From contig JAPLFY010000119.1 of assembly GCA_026390435.1 (NCBI GenBank), positions 1 through 59,496 of the forward strand: a stretch of DNA of 59,496 bases. Direction: 5' to 3'. Under the pieces are notes generated by a model. That model saw only the letters and a program-made list of their open reading frames with translations. It was not told the DNA's origin and made no database searches. How positions within the stretch are numbered: position 1 is the stretch's first letter; every line of letters starts with the position of its first letter. Position numbers and translations under genes: made by a program. Of the stretch, positions 10,337 through 19,090 are shown one piece after another. Origin of the DNA: Pseudomonadota bacterium (GTDB lineage Bacteria > Bdellovibrionota_B > Oligoflexia > Oligoflexales > CAIYRB01).

Positions 10337-11131
10337 CTAGATACGGTGCTTCTTCTTCTTCCTCTGCTTGCCGCGTGGCAGCGGTGGCGCAACTGGCGTT
10401 AGCGGTGGCGGCTTTGGTGCGCGCCGCGGAGTCGCCGGTGTAGCGGCGCCCTGGCGCATAACAAATAGGTAGTTAAATCCCCGCAGATAGTAATTACCCA
10501 GCGCCGCAGACTTATGCCAATGATCGTGCTTCATGGTCCGGTTGTTGCGCACCACGGCGATGATATCTACCGGGGTGAAGTGTTTCCGCAACTGCGCGAA
10601 AAGTTCGAAACCGATGGCGCAGAAGGGATGATCCTGACGCCAAGAGTCGCTGACGTAAAGACCCACATGTCCGCCCGGCTTCAACACCCGATGCATCTCA
10701 GCGATGACCAGCTCCATCGCTTCGTAGTAGCCACCGCCATCCGCGTCCAGCTCGCCTATGCACTCAGGTAATCCTGAGTATTTGAGGTGTGTCGAGTAAG
10801 GCGGATCAACAAAGACAAAGTCCACACTGGCCGATTCTAGTGGCAGATGCCGTGCATCGGCACGGACAATCTCGGGACGCTGAGGCTGCAGATCGAAGCC
10901 AAAACCTTGGCGATCCAGGTCACGACAGACATCGAGCGTAGTGCCGCTACCGCACATCGGATCGACTACTTTGTCGCCTTTTTTCGTGTAACGCTGCAGC
11001 AAGTTCCAAATCACGAAGGACGGCGTCGCACCTTTATAGTTTTTGTTCCCCTGCATGCCCTCGCCGTAATGCTGCGAAGGATACTCCCAAAGCGTGGTGG
11101 TTTGCAGTTCTAATTTCGGCTTCTTATACAT
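10337..11131 (-). CDS. SAM-dependent DNA methyltransferase (N4/N6 amino type)
   Basis: 264 residues. SAM-binding motif I is VVDPMCGSGTTLDV and catalytic motif IV is FVFVDPPYSTHLKYSG, in the order seen in beta-type amino-methyltransferases. The C-terminal 40 residues are a Pro-rich then Lys/Arg-rich tail (KQRKKKKHRI), suggesting nucleic-acid contact. There is no restriction endonuclease alongside; its ATG lies inside the end of the pseudouridine synthase gene (8-base overlap), so the two are co-translated. An orphan regulatory DNA methylase is likely. An RNA methylase is possible given the operon partner. Confidence 0.85.
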   Translation of the reverse strand: MYKKPKLELQTTTLWEYPSQHYGEGMQGNKNYKGATPSFVIWNLLQRYTKKGDKVVDPMCGSGTTLDVCRDLDRQGFGFDLQPQRPEIVRADARHLPLESASVDFVFVDPPYSTHLKYSGLPECIGELDADGGGYYEAMELVIAEMHRVLKPGGHVGLYVSDSWRQDHPFCAIGFELFAQLRKHFTPVDIIAVVRNNRTMKHDHWHKSAALGNYYLRGFNYLFVMRQGAATPATPRRAPKPPPLTPVAPPLPRGKQRKKKKHRI

Positions 11132-11822
11132 TGAACTCTCCTAACCAAATGTCTCGCCAGACTGCAGGGACGGGCGCCACAATATCCACGGGTGTCTTAC
11201 TGACTGGGTGGGTGAAGGCGAGCGCTCGTGCGTGCAAAGCGATTTGGCCATTCCAAGCCACCGATGCACCGTACTTAACGTCACCGTATATTGGCATGCC
11301 GGCATCAGCCAACTGCACTCTAATCTGATGGCTACGACCGGTGCGTGGCTCCACCGCGACTAGGGTGAGGCCCGCCTTCTGACCAAGCACCCGGTAAGCC
11401 AACTCGCAGCTCTTCGCACCTTGTGTCGCAGCATCTACAACCGTCGTCACATTGCGCTCGCGGTCCTTAAGCAGCGCTCCCTTAAGAACGCCCTGCTTGG
11501 CTGGGGCCCTCCCCTCCACCACTGCTAGATAAGTTTTACCGATGTCGCGACCACGCATTTGTTCAGAAAGTCGCGATGCAGCTTTACTGCTCAGTGCAAA
11601 CATCACCGCTCCGGACACCGGCCGGTCTAAGGAGTGAAGCGGCACCAAATAGCCCTTTTTACCCGGAGCTTGGCGCGCGAAGTGATAGGCGCGGGCGCGG
11701 GCCAAAAGAGTCTCATCGCCACTTTCGTCGCTTAACGTCAACAAGCGCGCCGGTTTATTGAGCACCAGACAGTGATTGTCGTCAAACAAGATATCAATTT
11801 TGACGGATGCTCCAGTGGACAA
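11124..11822 (-). CDS. RluA-family pseudouridine synthase
   Basis: 232 residues starting at TTG 11822, with TGAGG upstream. The family core is visible: ILFDDNHCLVLNKP (motif I), HSLDRPVSGAVMFA around the catalytic Asp (the usual HRLD reads HSLD), GKTYLAVVEG, and EPRTGRSHQIRVQLA with the conserved Arg. There is no N-terminal S4 domain. It isomerises uridine in rRNA or tRNA; the exact target is not readable. It forms a two-gene operon with the downstream methylase. Confidence 0.9.
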   Translation of the reverse strand: MSTGASVKIDILFDDNHCLVLNKPARLLTLSDESGDETLLARARAYHFARQAPGKKGYLVPLHSLDRPVSGAVMFALSSKAASRLSEQMRGRDIGKTYLAVVEGRAPAKQGVLKGALLKDRERNVTTVVDAATQGAKSCELAYRVLGQKAGLTLVAVEPRTGRSHQIRVQLADAGMPIYGDVKYGASVAWNGQIALHARALAFTHPVSKTPVDIVAPVPAVWRDIWLGEFNV

Positions 11823-12193
11823 GTTAGCCTCAGGTTGCCGCGGATTGCCGCGGATTGCCGTAGATTTATGGGGTGCTAAACTTTGGCGACAAGGCCGCCA
11901 GGGAAAGAAACGATCGCCCTGATGTACGCGGCGGCCACTTTTTTGACAATAACGCCGGCATAAATAACTGTAATTATTAAAAATAACCGATCAGGATAGA
12001 GATCGAAAAAACCATTGCCACCGACAAGGCCACTAAGTACCGAATATCTATGGAGCCTTGGCCTCGGGTCCTATAGACTCTCCCGACGTGCCCTTGGCAC
12101 GCCCATGGACCGGTGGATGTCGAATATTCCGTGGATGTCGACGATCTTAATTATCTCGTCGCATGTCTAACGCGGGAACTATAGGAGCTGAGC
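11823..12193. other. Divergent intergenic region with short direct repeats
   Basis: Three tandem 10-mers, TTGCCGCGGA twice then TTGCCGTAGA, lie at 11835-11864. Closer to the acyl-CoA ligase start, GTGGATGTCGA occurs twice (12113-12123 and 12131-12141), 18 bases apart, a spacing that would put both on nearly the same face of the helix. The second pair may be an operator. No gene seen. Confidence 0.45.
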
Positions 12194-13999
12194 ATGGAAC
12201 CGACGCGGCTATTCGAAATGATTGAGCGGCAGGCGCTGGAGCACCCGATACCTGATGCTCTAGCAGCAAAAGTCGGTAACGAGTGGCGTAAGTTCTCCAG
12301 CCAAGAAGTAGTCGAGACCGCGCGGCACCTAAGCTTAGGCCTCCTCGAAAAACATCAGACCGCCAAAGGCGAACGCGTCGCTCTGATTTCGATGAATCGC
12401 CCCGAGTGGATTCTTGCCGATCTCGCTTTACTTCAGCTTGGCGCCGTATCAGTGCCGATCTACCCGACGGCGACAGATAAAGATTACGAATATATATTAG
12501 GGCACGCTGAAGCCACCATCGCATTGGTATCAAACCAAACCATCGCTGACAAAGTAAACAGCGTACGTGAGCATCTCCCAAAGCTGCGCGCGGTGTACAC
12601 CTTCGACCAGGTGGACGGCGTCCAGCACTGGTCGGAATTACTGAAGGCGGGCCAAAATGCTCCGGCTTCGACGACTGCGGCACTGAATAAGCGGAAAGGC
12701 GAAGTCACTCCGGACGACTTAGCGTCCATTATTTACACATCCGGCACCACGGGCACCCCCAAAGGGGTGATGCTTACCCATCACAACTTCATCAGCAACT
12801 TTATAGCCGTGCTCAGCATTGTCGATGTGAACCAATTGAAGCGAGCATTGAGCTTCTTACCCCTATCCCATGTGCTTGAGCGCTTAGTGTGCTATGTCTA
12901 CCAACACTTAAACATTGCGATTTATTTTGCGGAGAGCGTCGACACGATCGCGCAAAATCTCACCGAGGTAAAACCGCAGGTTTTTGTCACTGTCCCGCGA
13001 CTGTTAGAAAAAGTTTACAATGCAATCACCGCCAAGGGACAGGATCTTACCGGCACCAAACGCAAAATTTTTGATTGGTCCATGAAGCTGGGACTGAGTC
13101 ACAACCCAGACGAGCCCATGGGTTTGATTGCTAGCATGAAGTTAGCTTTGGCGCGCAAATTAGTATTTAGCAAATGGCAGGCCGCTCTTGGCGGCGAACT
13201 CGAGATGGTAATGGTTGGTGGCTCTGCATTGCAGCCACGCTTGGCCAGAATTTTTTGGGCCGCTGGCATTAAAGCAATCGAGGGCTACGGACTAACGGAG
13301 ACATCGCCAGTGATTGCATTTAATTCACTGGAAGAGCATCGCATTGGCACCGTGGGTAAGACGCTGACGAATCTAGAAGTAAAGATCTCTCAGGAAGAAG
13401 GCTACCGGCCCGGCGAAGGCGAAATTATGGTCAAAGGTCCGTCGGTCATGCAGGGATACTATAAAAATCCTGAAGCGACCGAACAAGCGATCGATCGTGA
13501 CGGGTGGTTTCATACCGGTGATATAGGAATGTTCGATGACGCTCAATTTCTCCGCATTACGGACCGCAAGAAGGAGATGTTTAAGACATCGGGTGGCAAG
13601 TATATCGCCCCTCTTGCGATTGAAGGCAAACTGCGTGAATCGCCTTACGTCGCGCAAGTTCTGGTCGTTGGCGAGAACCAAAAATTCCCTGCAGCAATCA
13701 TAGTACCGGAATTTAGCATGCTAAAAAAATGGTACAAAGACCAAGGCAAAACCGTAAGCAGCGATGAGGAACTGATTCATCAGCCGGAGGTGAAAAACCT
13801 ACTGGAAGAAGTCGTTAACGAGAGTAACGTCAACTTTGGTCAATGGGAACGCATTAAGCAGTTCCGGCTAGTCAGTGACGAATGGTCCATCACCAGCGGT
13901 GAACTCACACCAAAACTTAGCCTGCGCCGCAAGGTCATTGTAAATAAGTATAAAGATCTGATCGAGAGCATTTACAAAAATAGCGATGCTCGTCCATGA
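12194..13999 (+). CDS. Long-chain fatty-acid--CoA ligase (AMP-forming)
   Basis: 601 residues, with GGAG upstream of ATG 12194. The AMP-binding P-loop IIYTSGTTGTPKGVMLTH, the A5 motif IEGYGLTETSPV, WFHTGDIG and ITDRKKEMFKTSGGKYIAP are all intact and in order, and the length matches the FadD15/FAA1-type long-chain ligases. It activates fatty acids to acyl-CoA through acyl-AMP for degradation or lipid synthesis. Convergent with the flavoprotein gene, 12 bases apart. Confidence 0.95.
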   Translation: MEPTRLFEMIERQALEHPIPDALAAKVGNEWRKFSSQEVVETARHLSLGLLEKHQTAKGERVALISMNRPEWILADLALLQLGAVSVPIYPTATDKDYEYILGHAEATIALVSNQTIADKVNSVREHLPKLRAVYTFDQVDGVQHWSELLKAGQNAPASTTAALNKRKGEVTPDDLASIIYTSGTTGTPKGVMLTHHNFISNFIAVLSIVDVNQLKRALSFLPLSHVLERLVCYVYQHLNIAIYFAESVDTIAQNLTEVKPQVFVTVPRLLEKVYNAITAKGQDLTGTKRKIFDWSMKLGLSHNPDEPMGLIASMKLALARKLVFSKWQAALGGELEMVMVGGSALQPRLARIFWAAGIKAIEGYGLTETSPVIAFNSLEEHRIGTVGKTLTNLEVKISQEEGYRPGEGEIMVKGPSVMQGYYKNPEATEQAIDRDGWFHTGDIGMFDDAQFLRITDRKKEMFKTSGGKYIAPLAIEGKLRESPYVAQVLVVGENQKFPAAIIVPEFSMLKKWYKDQGKTVSSDEELIHQPEVKNLLEEVVNESNVNFGQWERIKQFRLVSDEWSITSGELTPKLSLRRKVIVNKYKDLIESIYKNSDARP

Positions 14000-14011
14000 G
14001 CAAGCTAAAGC

Positions 14012-15823
14012 TTAGATCGAATCGGCAATATCGTTGGCTGCGATAAAGGCAAAAGTCATGGCTGGACCAAGGGTCGAGCCATTACCGGCATAGCTATGAC
14101 CCATGACCGGACTACTGGAATTACCTGCAGCGTAGAGTCCGCGAATCACAGTACCGTCACCGCGGAGCACACGAGATCTTTCGTTGGTTTTTAGTCCACC
14201 TTTAGTACCAAGGTCTCCAGGCTGAATGCGGAAGGCATAGAACGGTGCCTTAGTAAGCGCAGCCAAGCTAGGATTTGGCTTTACACTTGGATCGGCATAG
14301 TAGCGATCGTAGGCATTGTTACCGCGCCCAAAGTCACGGTCTTCGCCGGACTCGGCATAGTCATTAAAGGTGGCAACCGTGGCTTCCAAATTGCCAACAG
14401 GAATATTTATCTGTTCAGCAAGATCCGCTAGCGAAGCAGCCTTTTTCACCGCCCCATTCTCATACCAAGCATGCGGCAACGGAAGGCCCGGCAAGACATC
14501 TTTGAAGAGATAACGGTCGCGGTAGTGTTGATCCACGATCAGCCAAATGGAGAGGTCGCTGCCGACGATGGTTTGGCGATACATTGCGTTTACCACATCG
14601 TGGTATGGGCTAGACTCATTGACGAAGCGACGACCCTCGGCATTCACTAAGATGCTGCCTGGCATCGAGCGTTCGGACAGACAAAAGTACGGCTGATTAG
14701 GCAGAAGTAGAATACACGGCCCCCACCAAGCATCCTCCATCAATTCCACAGCCGCTCCGGCTCGTTGCCCAGCTAGAATTCCATCTCCCGTGTTGCCCGC
14801 AGCTCCCACAGTCCAATCAGTGCCGATCGGTGCCTGCTGATATTTGCGGCGCATTTCGAGATTATGTTCAAAGCCACCCGCAGCAATGATCACGCCGTGA
14901 TTGGCCGTTACCCGAGTATTGACCCCGTCTTTGCACACGATCACGCCATTCACGTTGCCGGCGTTATCCAAGGTGACGTCTAGCAAAGGAGTGCCCAACC
15001 AAACAGGCACGCGCGCCGCTTGCAAGCCAGCTCGCAGTCCACCTGCTAAAGCTTGTCCCATCGTCAGTGGAACCTCGCCTTTGAGCTTGCTCTGCACATA
15101 CCGTGACACGGCTTGAGCAGCCTTTTTAGCACCGTTTAAAGATACTTTCGCGAGGCACAGCCATTTGTAATCGGCACTATAGATGGTCACACCCGGCGGC
15201 ATGGGTATGTAGGGTGGCTCCAGGTACTTTAGGTCAGGACCGAGGATTTTGCCGTTAAACATTTGAGGTTCAATCGAAGCGCCCTGCGCTTGGCCGCCCG
15301 GTAGGTCTGGATAGTAATCGGAGTACCCCTCCATCCAGCGAAAGCGCAGTGGGGTGTTCTTCATCAGGAAGGAAATCATGGCTGGACCCTGAGCTAGGAA
15401 TGCGTGCTGCTTTGGCAGCGGCACGGCACCTCCCACAACTTGCGCTAGATACTCCTCAGCCTGCGCCAGCGAATCCTCTACACCTGCAGCTTGATTCACT
15501 TCGTTATTGCGGATCCAGATTCCCGCACCTGAACGCGCCGTAGAACCACCAAACTTGGCAGCCTTCTCGATGACCAACACTTGCAAGCCGCGCTTGGCAG
15601 CGGTCAATCCCGCTGTCATGCCGGCAGCGCCAGAGCCTATAACCACAACATCAAAAGTTGCCTCCGCAGCATAAGCTGTGGCTCCCATACTTTTGAAAAG
15701 GCCCGATGCCAGAGCGACTCCTGCGCCCGCCTTCACAGAGCCTTTGATAAACTTGCGGCGGTTTTGCTGCGGGCTTTGGCTGGCACGTTTTGAATGGCTG
15801 TGTCTTCCCATGGCGTTTCTCAC
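14012..15823 (-). CDS. Tat-exported FAD-dependent oxidoreductase (fumarate reductase/ketosteroid dehydrogenase family)
   Basis: 603 residues from GTG 15823 (GAGGGA upstream; ATG 15811 is an alternative). A twin-arginine signal with NRRKFIKG leads into an Ala-rich hydrophobic stretch, so it is exported folded with cofactor. The Rossmann FAD motif is VVVIGSGAAGMTAGLTAAKRG, followed by GGSTARSGAGIW. The C-terminal GLYAAGNSSSPVMGHSYAGNGSTLG is the FAD-binding end shared by 3-ketosteroid dehydrogenases and flavocytochrome fumarate reductases. Substrate unknown; ketosteroid dehydrogenation or reduction of an enoate are both consistent. Confidence 0.9.
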   Translation of the reverse strand: MRNAMGRHSHSKRASQSPQQNRRKFIKGSVKAGAGVALASGLFKSMGATAYAAEATFDVVVIGSGAAGMTAGLTAAKRGLQVLVIEKAAKFGGSTARSGAGIWIRNNEVNQAAGVEDSLAQAEEYLAQVVGGAVPLPKQHAFLAQGPAMISFLMKNTPLRFRWMEGYSDYYPDLPGGQAQGASIEPQMFNGKILGPDLKYLEPPYIPMPPGVTIYSADYKWLCLAKVSLNGAKKAAQAVSRYVQSKLKGEVPLTMGQALAGGLRAGLQAARVPVWLGTPLLDVTLDNAGNVNGVIVCKDGVNTRVTANHGVIIAAGGFEHNLEMRRKYQQAPIGTDWTVGAAGNTGDGILAGQRAGAAVELMEDAWWGPCILLLPNQPYFCLSERSMPGSILVNAEGRRFVNESSPYHDVVNAMYRQTIVGSDLSIWLIVDQHYRDRYLFKDVLPGLPLPHAWYENGAVKKAASLADLAEQINIPVGNLEATVATFNDYAESGEDRDFGRGNNAYDRYYADPSVKPNPSLAALTKAPFYAFRIQPGDLGTKGGLKTNERSRVLRGDGTVIRGLYAAGNSSSPVMGHSYAGNGSTLGPAMTFAFIAANDIADSI

Positions 15824-16046
15824 GGCGTCCCTCGATGTTCAGTCTAAAAAAATCACTGGCGGCACTTCATGTTGGTGTCCGGTGCGACCTGGCCCCTACT
15901 TACCCCAATATTGTTTGGAACGACAATAGTGTAGCTTAGTTCCACACAAACAGACTTTAAGTGACTGTAATCGTTGAATTAAATTTTCATAACAATATCA
16001 ATAATATATGTACATTTTATATAAAATAAATTAGAAGTTGCTCGCT

Positions 16047-16709
16047 ATGACCTTCAGTAGTCACATCATCTATATCGATGACGCCATCGTTGCCGTAGAC
16101 AAGCCCGCAGGCATGCCCACGCATCCCGGTCGCGGCTGCCGTGGTGTGCCGAGCCTTCTTACCGCTGTGCGCAATCAAGTGGGAGGGTGGGTTTACCCCG
16201 TTCACCGACTAGATAGCGGTGCCTCGGGTGTCGTGGTCTTCGGCCGCTCGTCAGACATTGCAGCAACTTTATCGCAGGCGTTCACCGCACGACTTGTGAC
16301 CAAAACATACCGCGCTTTAGTCCGCGGCTGGCTACACGGCGAGGGTCAGATTGATCGCCCCTTAGGCCGTATCGACCGTGACGGTGAACAAGAAGCGCAA
16401 AGCCTTTTTCGCAGCCTGCGAACCTGGTCCGAACCTTGGTCCGTGCGACCATTTGCGACCTCGCGCTACACAATAGTCGAAATGCAGCCGATTACCGGCC
16501 GCACTCATCAGCTGCGTCGGCATCTAGCGGGAGTGGCTCATCCGATTATTGGGGATACTAAATACGGTGACGGTGAGCACAATAAAGCCTTTAGAGAATA
16601 TCGTGACTGTCACCGCTTGCTTCTGCATGCCTGCAGCTTGCAGCTAGCCCACCCTATTACCGGCGAGCTGTTAACGTTTAATGCAACCGCACCTGCTCTG
16701 CTGACGTAA
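16047..16709 (+). CDS. RluA-family pseudouridine synthase (TruC/RluA type)
   Basis: 220 residues from ATG 16047 (a TTG three codons earlier is also in frame). Motifs: IIYIDDAIVAVDKPAGMPTHPG, catalytic VYPVHRLDSGASGVVVFG, KTYRALVRGW, MQPITGRTHQLRRHLAG and HRLLLHACSLQLAHP. All key residues are intact. There is no S4 domain. Distinct from the other copy in this window, so the two should modify different sites. Confidence 0.9.
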   Translation: MTFSSHIIYIDDAIVAVDKPAGMPTHPGRGCRGVPSLLTAVRNQVGGWVYPVHRLDSGASGVVVFGRSSDIAATLSQAFTARLVTKTYRALVRGWLHGEGQIDRPLGRIDRDGEQEAQSLFRSLRTWSEPWSVRPFATSRYTIVEMQPITGRTHQLRRHLAGVAHPIIGDTKYGDGEHNKAFREYRDCHRLLLHACSLQLAHPITGELLTFNATAPALLT

Positions 16710-16801
16710 CTTTGCCATGAACTTTGATGCGCCATGATGCCTTAGTGCTAAGAAATGCAATCTGGAACAGATTGCCCTTGCTGCCGGCCCTCGGCACAAC
16801 A

Positions 16802-17149
16802 TTAATAATTCCCCTCCTCGGTTTCATCCCAAACGATACGTGGACGTCGACCAATTACGCGCCCCAGTTCCACCAAACTAGCAAGTGTCAGGTTAGCCTC
16901 AGCATTTACAATCTTGTAAGCCTGACGAGTGCTAGTCCCAAGGCGTTCCGTAAGCGCAGGAACCCCAATGGATGCATTAGCCATGAAGGCAATGATCGTC
17001 CGACTTAAGTCCTCTTGAAGGGCCTTGAGCTCAGCAATGTCACGAGCCGCCCCACGGTGGTTGATCGCACGCTGCTCTGGCGAAAGACGGGCGCTCAATA
17101 AGTCTTCGACATCGTCGAATTCAGTTAAGCGTTTTTTTGTATAGGCCAT
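16802..17149 (-). CDS. Antitoxin with helix-turn-helix, HigA-like
   Basis: 115 residues. The C-terminal half carries a helix-turn-helix of the antidote/XRE type: SIGVPALTERLGTSTRQAYKIVNAEANLTLASLVELGRVIGRRPRIV. Its start is 2 bases after the toxin stop, and the gene order is toxin first, as in higBA. Expected to neutralise the toxin and to repress the operon by binding the palindrome upstream. Confidence 0.8.
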   Translation of the reverse strand: MAYTKKRLTEFDDVEDLLSARLSPEQRAINHRGAARDIAELKALQEDLSRTIIAFMANASIGVPALTERLGTSTRQAYKIVNAEANLTLASLVELGRVIGRRPRIVWDETEEGNY

Positions 17150-17151
17150 GA

Positions 17152-17523
17152 TTATTTCTCCCGATCGCGCATGCGGCGCCGCGCTAGTTCTATATCGCTC
17201 TCCTGGGAACTCTTATCGCCAGCAGCCAGTAGTATGACAACCACGTCGCCCTGCCAGCAGTAGTACAGCCGATAACCGGGTCCGCTGTGGCGAGGGTCTC
17301 GCAACTCGCAAAGGCCCTCTCCCAAGTGTCGACTATAAGGCATCGACAGCCTCCGCCGCTCGAGGCGAAGCAAGTGCAGCAATTTGTCGATTTGATTAAG
17401 ACTTTGGTCATCGAGTTCGGCAATCCACTGTTGAACGGGTTTTGACTTCTTCTTCCGGTCTACCCAGCATTTGATCACCAGCGGCGGCAATTCTTTTGAG
17501 CCCAATCCTGCTCTCCTAATCAT
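17152..17523 (-). CDS. HigB/RelE-superfamily toxin (Gp49-like)
   Basis: 123 residues from ATG 17523. The core matches Gp49-like toxins: a basic N-terminal helix (DRKKKSKPVQQWIAEL), the central LLRLERRRLSMPYSRHLGEGLCELRD, then GPGYRLYYCWQGDVVVILLAAGDKSSQ and a C-terminal Arg-rich helix. The ExR...RLYY...K/S pattern is that of ribosome-dependent mRNA interferases. The N terminus is slightly longer than average. First gene of the pair. Confidence 0.8.
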   Translation of the reverse strand: MIRRAGLGSKELPPLVIKCWVDRKKKSKPVQQWIAELDDQSLNQIDKLLHLLRLERRRLSMPYSRHLGEGLCELRDPRHSGPGYRLYYCWQGDVVVILLAAGDKSSQESDIELARRRMRDREK

Positions 17524-17547
17524 GTATCGGCATTCGAACTATTTTAC

Positions 17548-17569
17548 TTTAGGAAAACTTTTTCCTAAA
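17548..17569. promoter_or_regulatory. Palindromic operator of the toxin-antitoxin pair
   Basis: A perfect 10-bp inverted repeat, TTTAGGAAAA / TTTTCCTAAA, with 2 bases between, 25 bases upstream of the toxin start. This is the usual position and size for an autorepression site bound by a dimeric antitoxin. A further GGAAAAA follows. Confidence 0.7.
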
Positions 17570-17853
17570 GGAAAAACTCTGCTCCAAATACGGGCTGATC
17601 CGCCTTTCCACTTATTCTGATATCAATTCGGATACTTACACCCACCGATCGCAAGAAAACCCTTTTTGTTTGAAGTGCATCCATCCAAGTATATGTTTTT
17701 CTAGAATCCACGCTGAGCGACCGCGAACCTCAAGTGTCGTTAGCGAGTCCAATCCCGAACCAAAGTCCGTCGCCCCCCAGCTAAGCCTGAATCGCTAAAG
17801 TGTCCTACGGTAGGTATGGAGTACTGGTAGATATTTCGGTAAGTTTTTAATCG
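17570..17853. other. Intergenic region
   Basis: No gene, tRNA or strong terminator recognised. The region is divergent between the toxin-antitoxin pair and the AT-rich membrane-protein gene and should hold both promoters. Confidence 0.35.
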
Positions 17854-18279
17854 GTGACAGCAATTGAGAAGCAATCGAGTTTAGTTATGATTCAATATCC
17901 CGCAAAAGCAGATGTACGATGCTTTAGATCTGTTGATTTCAAAAAAGCACACACTTGGGCCGCAAGATTTTTTAGCATCTATCTAACTTATGAATGGTTT
18001 GTTTTTTCTACCCGCTCGAATTTAGAGCGCAGATTCGAATTCAAGGTAATGACAATTCAAATACCATGGGTGTTTCTCAATTATATTCTTGGATTATGGT
18101 TATCTACCACAAAAATTGGCCTAAAATACAAAAAGCTGTCGTACTTTTTGTTGTTGCCGTCACTTCTAATGTCGCCAGCTATTGCAGGCTTCCCCTACGA
18201 TATAATGGGTTGGTTATCATTATTTGTAGCAATTTGGTCCTACAGAATAATTTATAAGACAGAAAGACCGGTGTCATAA
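17854..18279 (+). CDS. Small membrane protein of unknown function
   Basis: 141 residues from GTG 17854; ATG 17887 gives a shorter product. Hydrophobic segments lie at about residues 70-85, 93-113 and 117-135, the last two joined by a short GFPYD turn, and the C terminus is basic. It is AT-rich compared with its surroundings. Its TAA is immediately followed by the ATG of the DUF6973-like gene, so the two form one transcription unit. If the neighbour is a toxin, this could be its membrane immunity protein. That is inference from arrangement only. Confidence 0.55.
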   Translation: MTAIEKQSSLVMIQYPAKADVRCFRSVDFKKAHTWAARFFSIYLTYEWFVFSTRSNLERRFEFKVMTIQIPWVFLNYILGLWLSTTKIGLKYKKLSYFLLLPSLLMSPAIAGFPYDIMGWLSLFVAIWSYRIIYKTERPVS

Positions 18280-18915
18280 ATGCATTGGTGGCCACCAGAT
18301 CTCATGAAGGAAGCACAGGTAGAGGGCTATGTTTATTTTGACAAGACCATTAGAGGACTCCCAAAAAATCCGGACGGGACTGTAAATATTTATGCCTCAG
18401 GTCTTGCTGACAATGATGTCGATGCGTTTCGTCATGCATATGTTAGCGGAGTCTTTACTCAGGAGTATGGAGAACAGGTAGCAAAGATACTCGGCTGGAT
18501 GAATGAATGGACATTTATTGTCTCTCCTTCAGGAGGGAGCAATATGGATCTGTGGAATAACAGCATCGGTAGAAAACTCGGATTAAAAGCAAAAAACAGG
18601 AAAGAATTAGCAGAACTTGTCAAAACGGCTCTAGAAGTCGGCCAACTAATCATTGGTTTGGACGACGGAAGAAAATACACAGAAGAAATCCCTCCGAAAC
18701 CGGCAGGTGAGCATTCCGTTATTGTGCTGAAGAAGGATACAAAGGGCATTAATGAATACTTTTTCGACTTCACAACTTCCAAGGTGCTAAGCAGAGCTGA
18801 ATTTGTGGCAGAGATTAGAGCGAGGAACTATCCAGGCTATACAGTGAGAAGAGTAAACGGTGCCGACTATCCCTTTTCAAAAAGAGATAAGGATGCGCTC
18901 AACAACCTTGGATAA
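18280..18915 (+). CDS. DUF6973-like protein (DAxRHA...MDLxNNxxGR motif)
   Basis: 211 residues, starting directly after the preceding stop. Conserved-looking residues cluster in NDVDAFRHAYVSG, EYGEQVAK and, about 30 residues on, MDLWNNSIGRKLG. This D-A-x-R-H-A then M-D-L-x-N-N-x-x-G-R pattern is what I recall for DUF6973, a domain found at the end of many large secreted or polymorphic proteins. Here it stands nearly alone, with no signal peptide. The charged His/Asp/Asn set looks catalytic. The gene is AT-rich, suggesting transfer. Confidence 0.55.
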   Translation: MHWWPPDLMKEAQVEGYVYFDKTIRGLPKNPDGTVNIYASGLADNDVDAFRHAYVSGVFTQEYGEQVAKILGWMNEWTFIVSPSGGSNMDLWNNSIGRKLGLKAKNRKELAELVKTALEVGQLIIGLDDGRKYTEEIPPKPAGEHSVIVLKKDTKGINEYFFDFTTSKVLSRAEFVAEIRARNYPGYTVRRVNGADYPFSKRDKDALNNLG

Positions 18916-18949
18916 TATTTCCTTTGCCATGAACTAAAATCCTCCCTAG

Positions 18950-19018
18950 CTCCCTCTTTCCCTGTCTCCGTGTTCTAAAGGGTTTCGGTCAAGACCACGG
19001 AGACAGGGAGGGAGGGAG
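18950..19018. terminator. Long inverted repeat between convergent genes
   Basis: Two 23-base arms (18950-18972 and 18996-19018) pair with only two mismatches around a 23-base loop; the inner 13 pairs (CCCTGTCTCCGTG) are perfect. There is no T run, so it is not a classical intrinsic terminator, but its place between convergent genes fits a transcription barrier. Confidence 0.5.
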
Positions 19019-19090
19019 AATGGAAAGGGAATGCATGTTGCGGCATGAGATCTTTGTCCTAATAAATGCACGGCCACATAGTTTTTCTAG

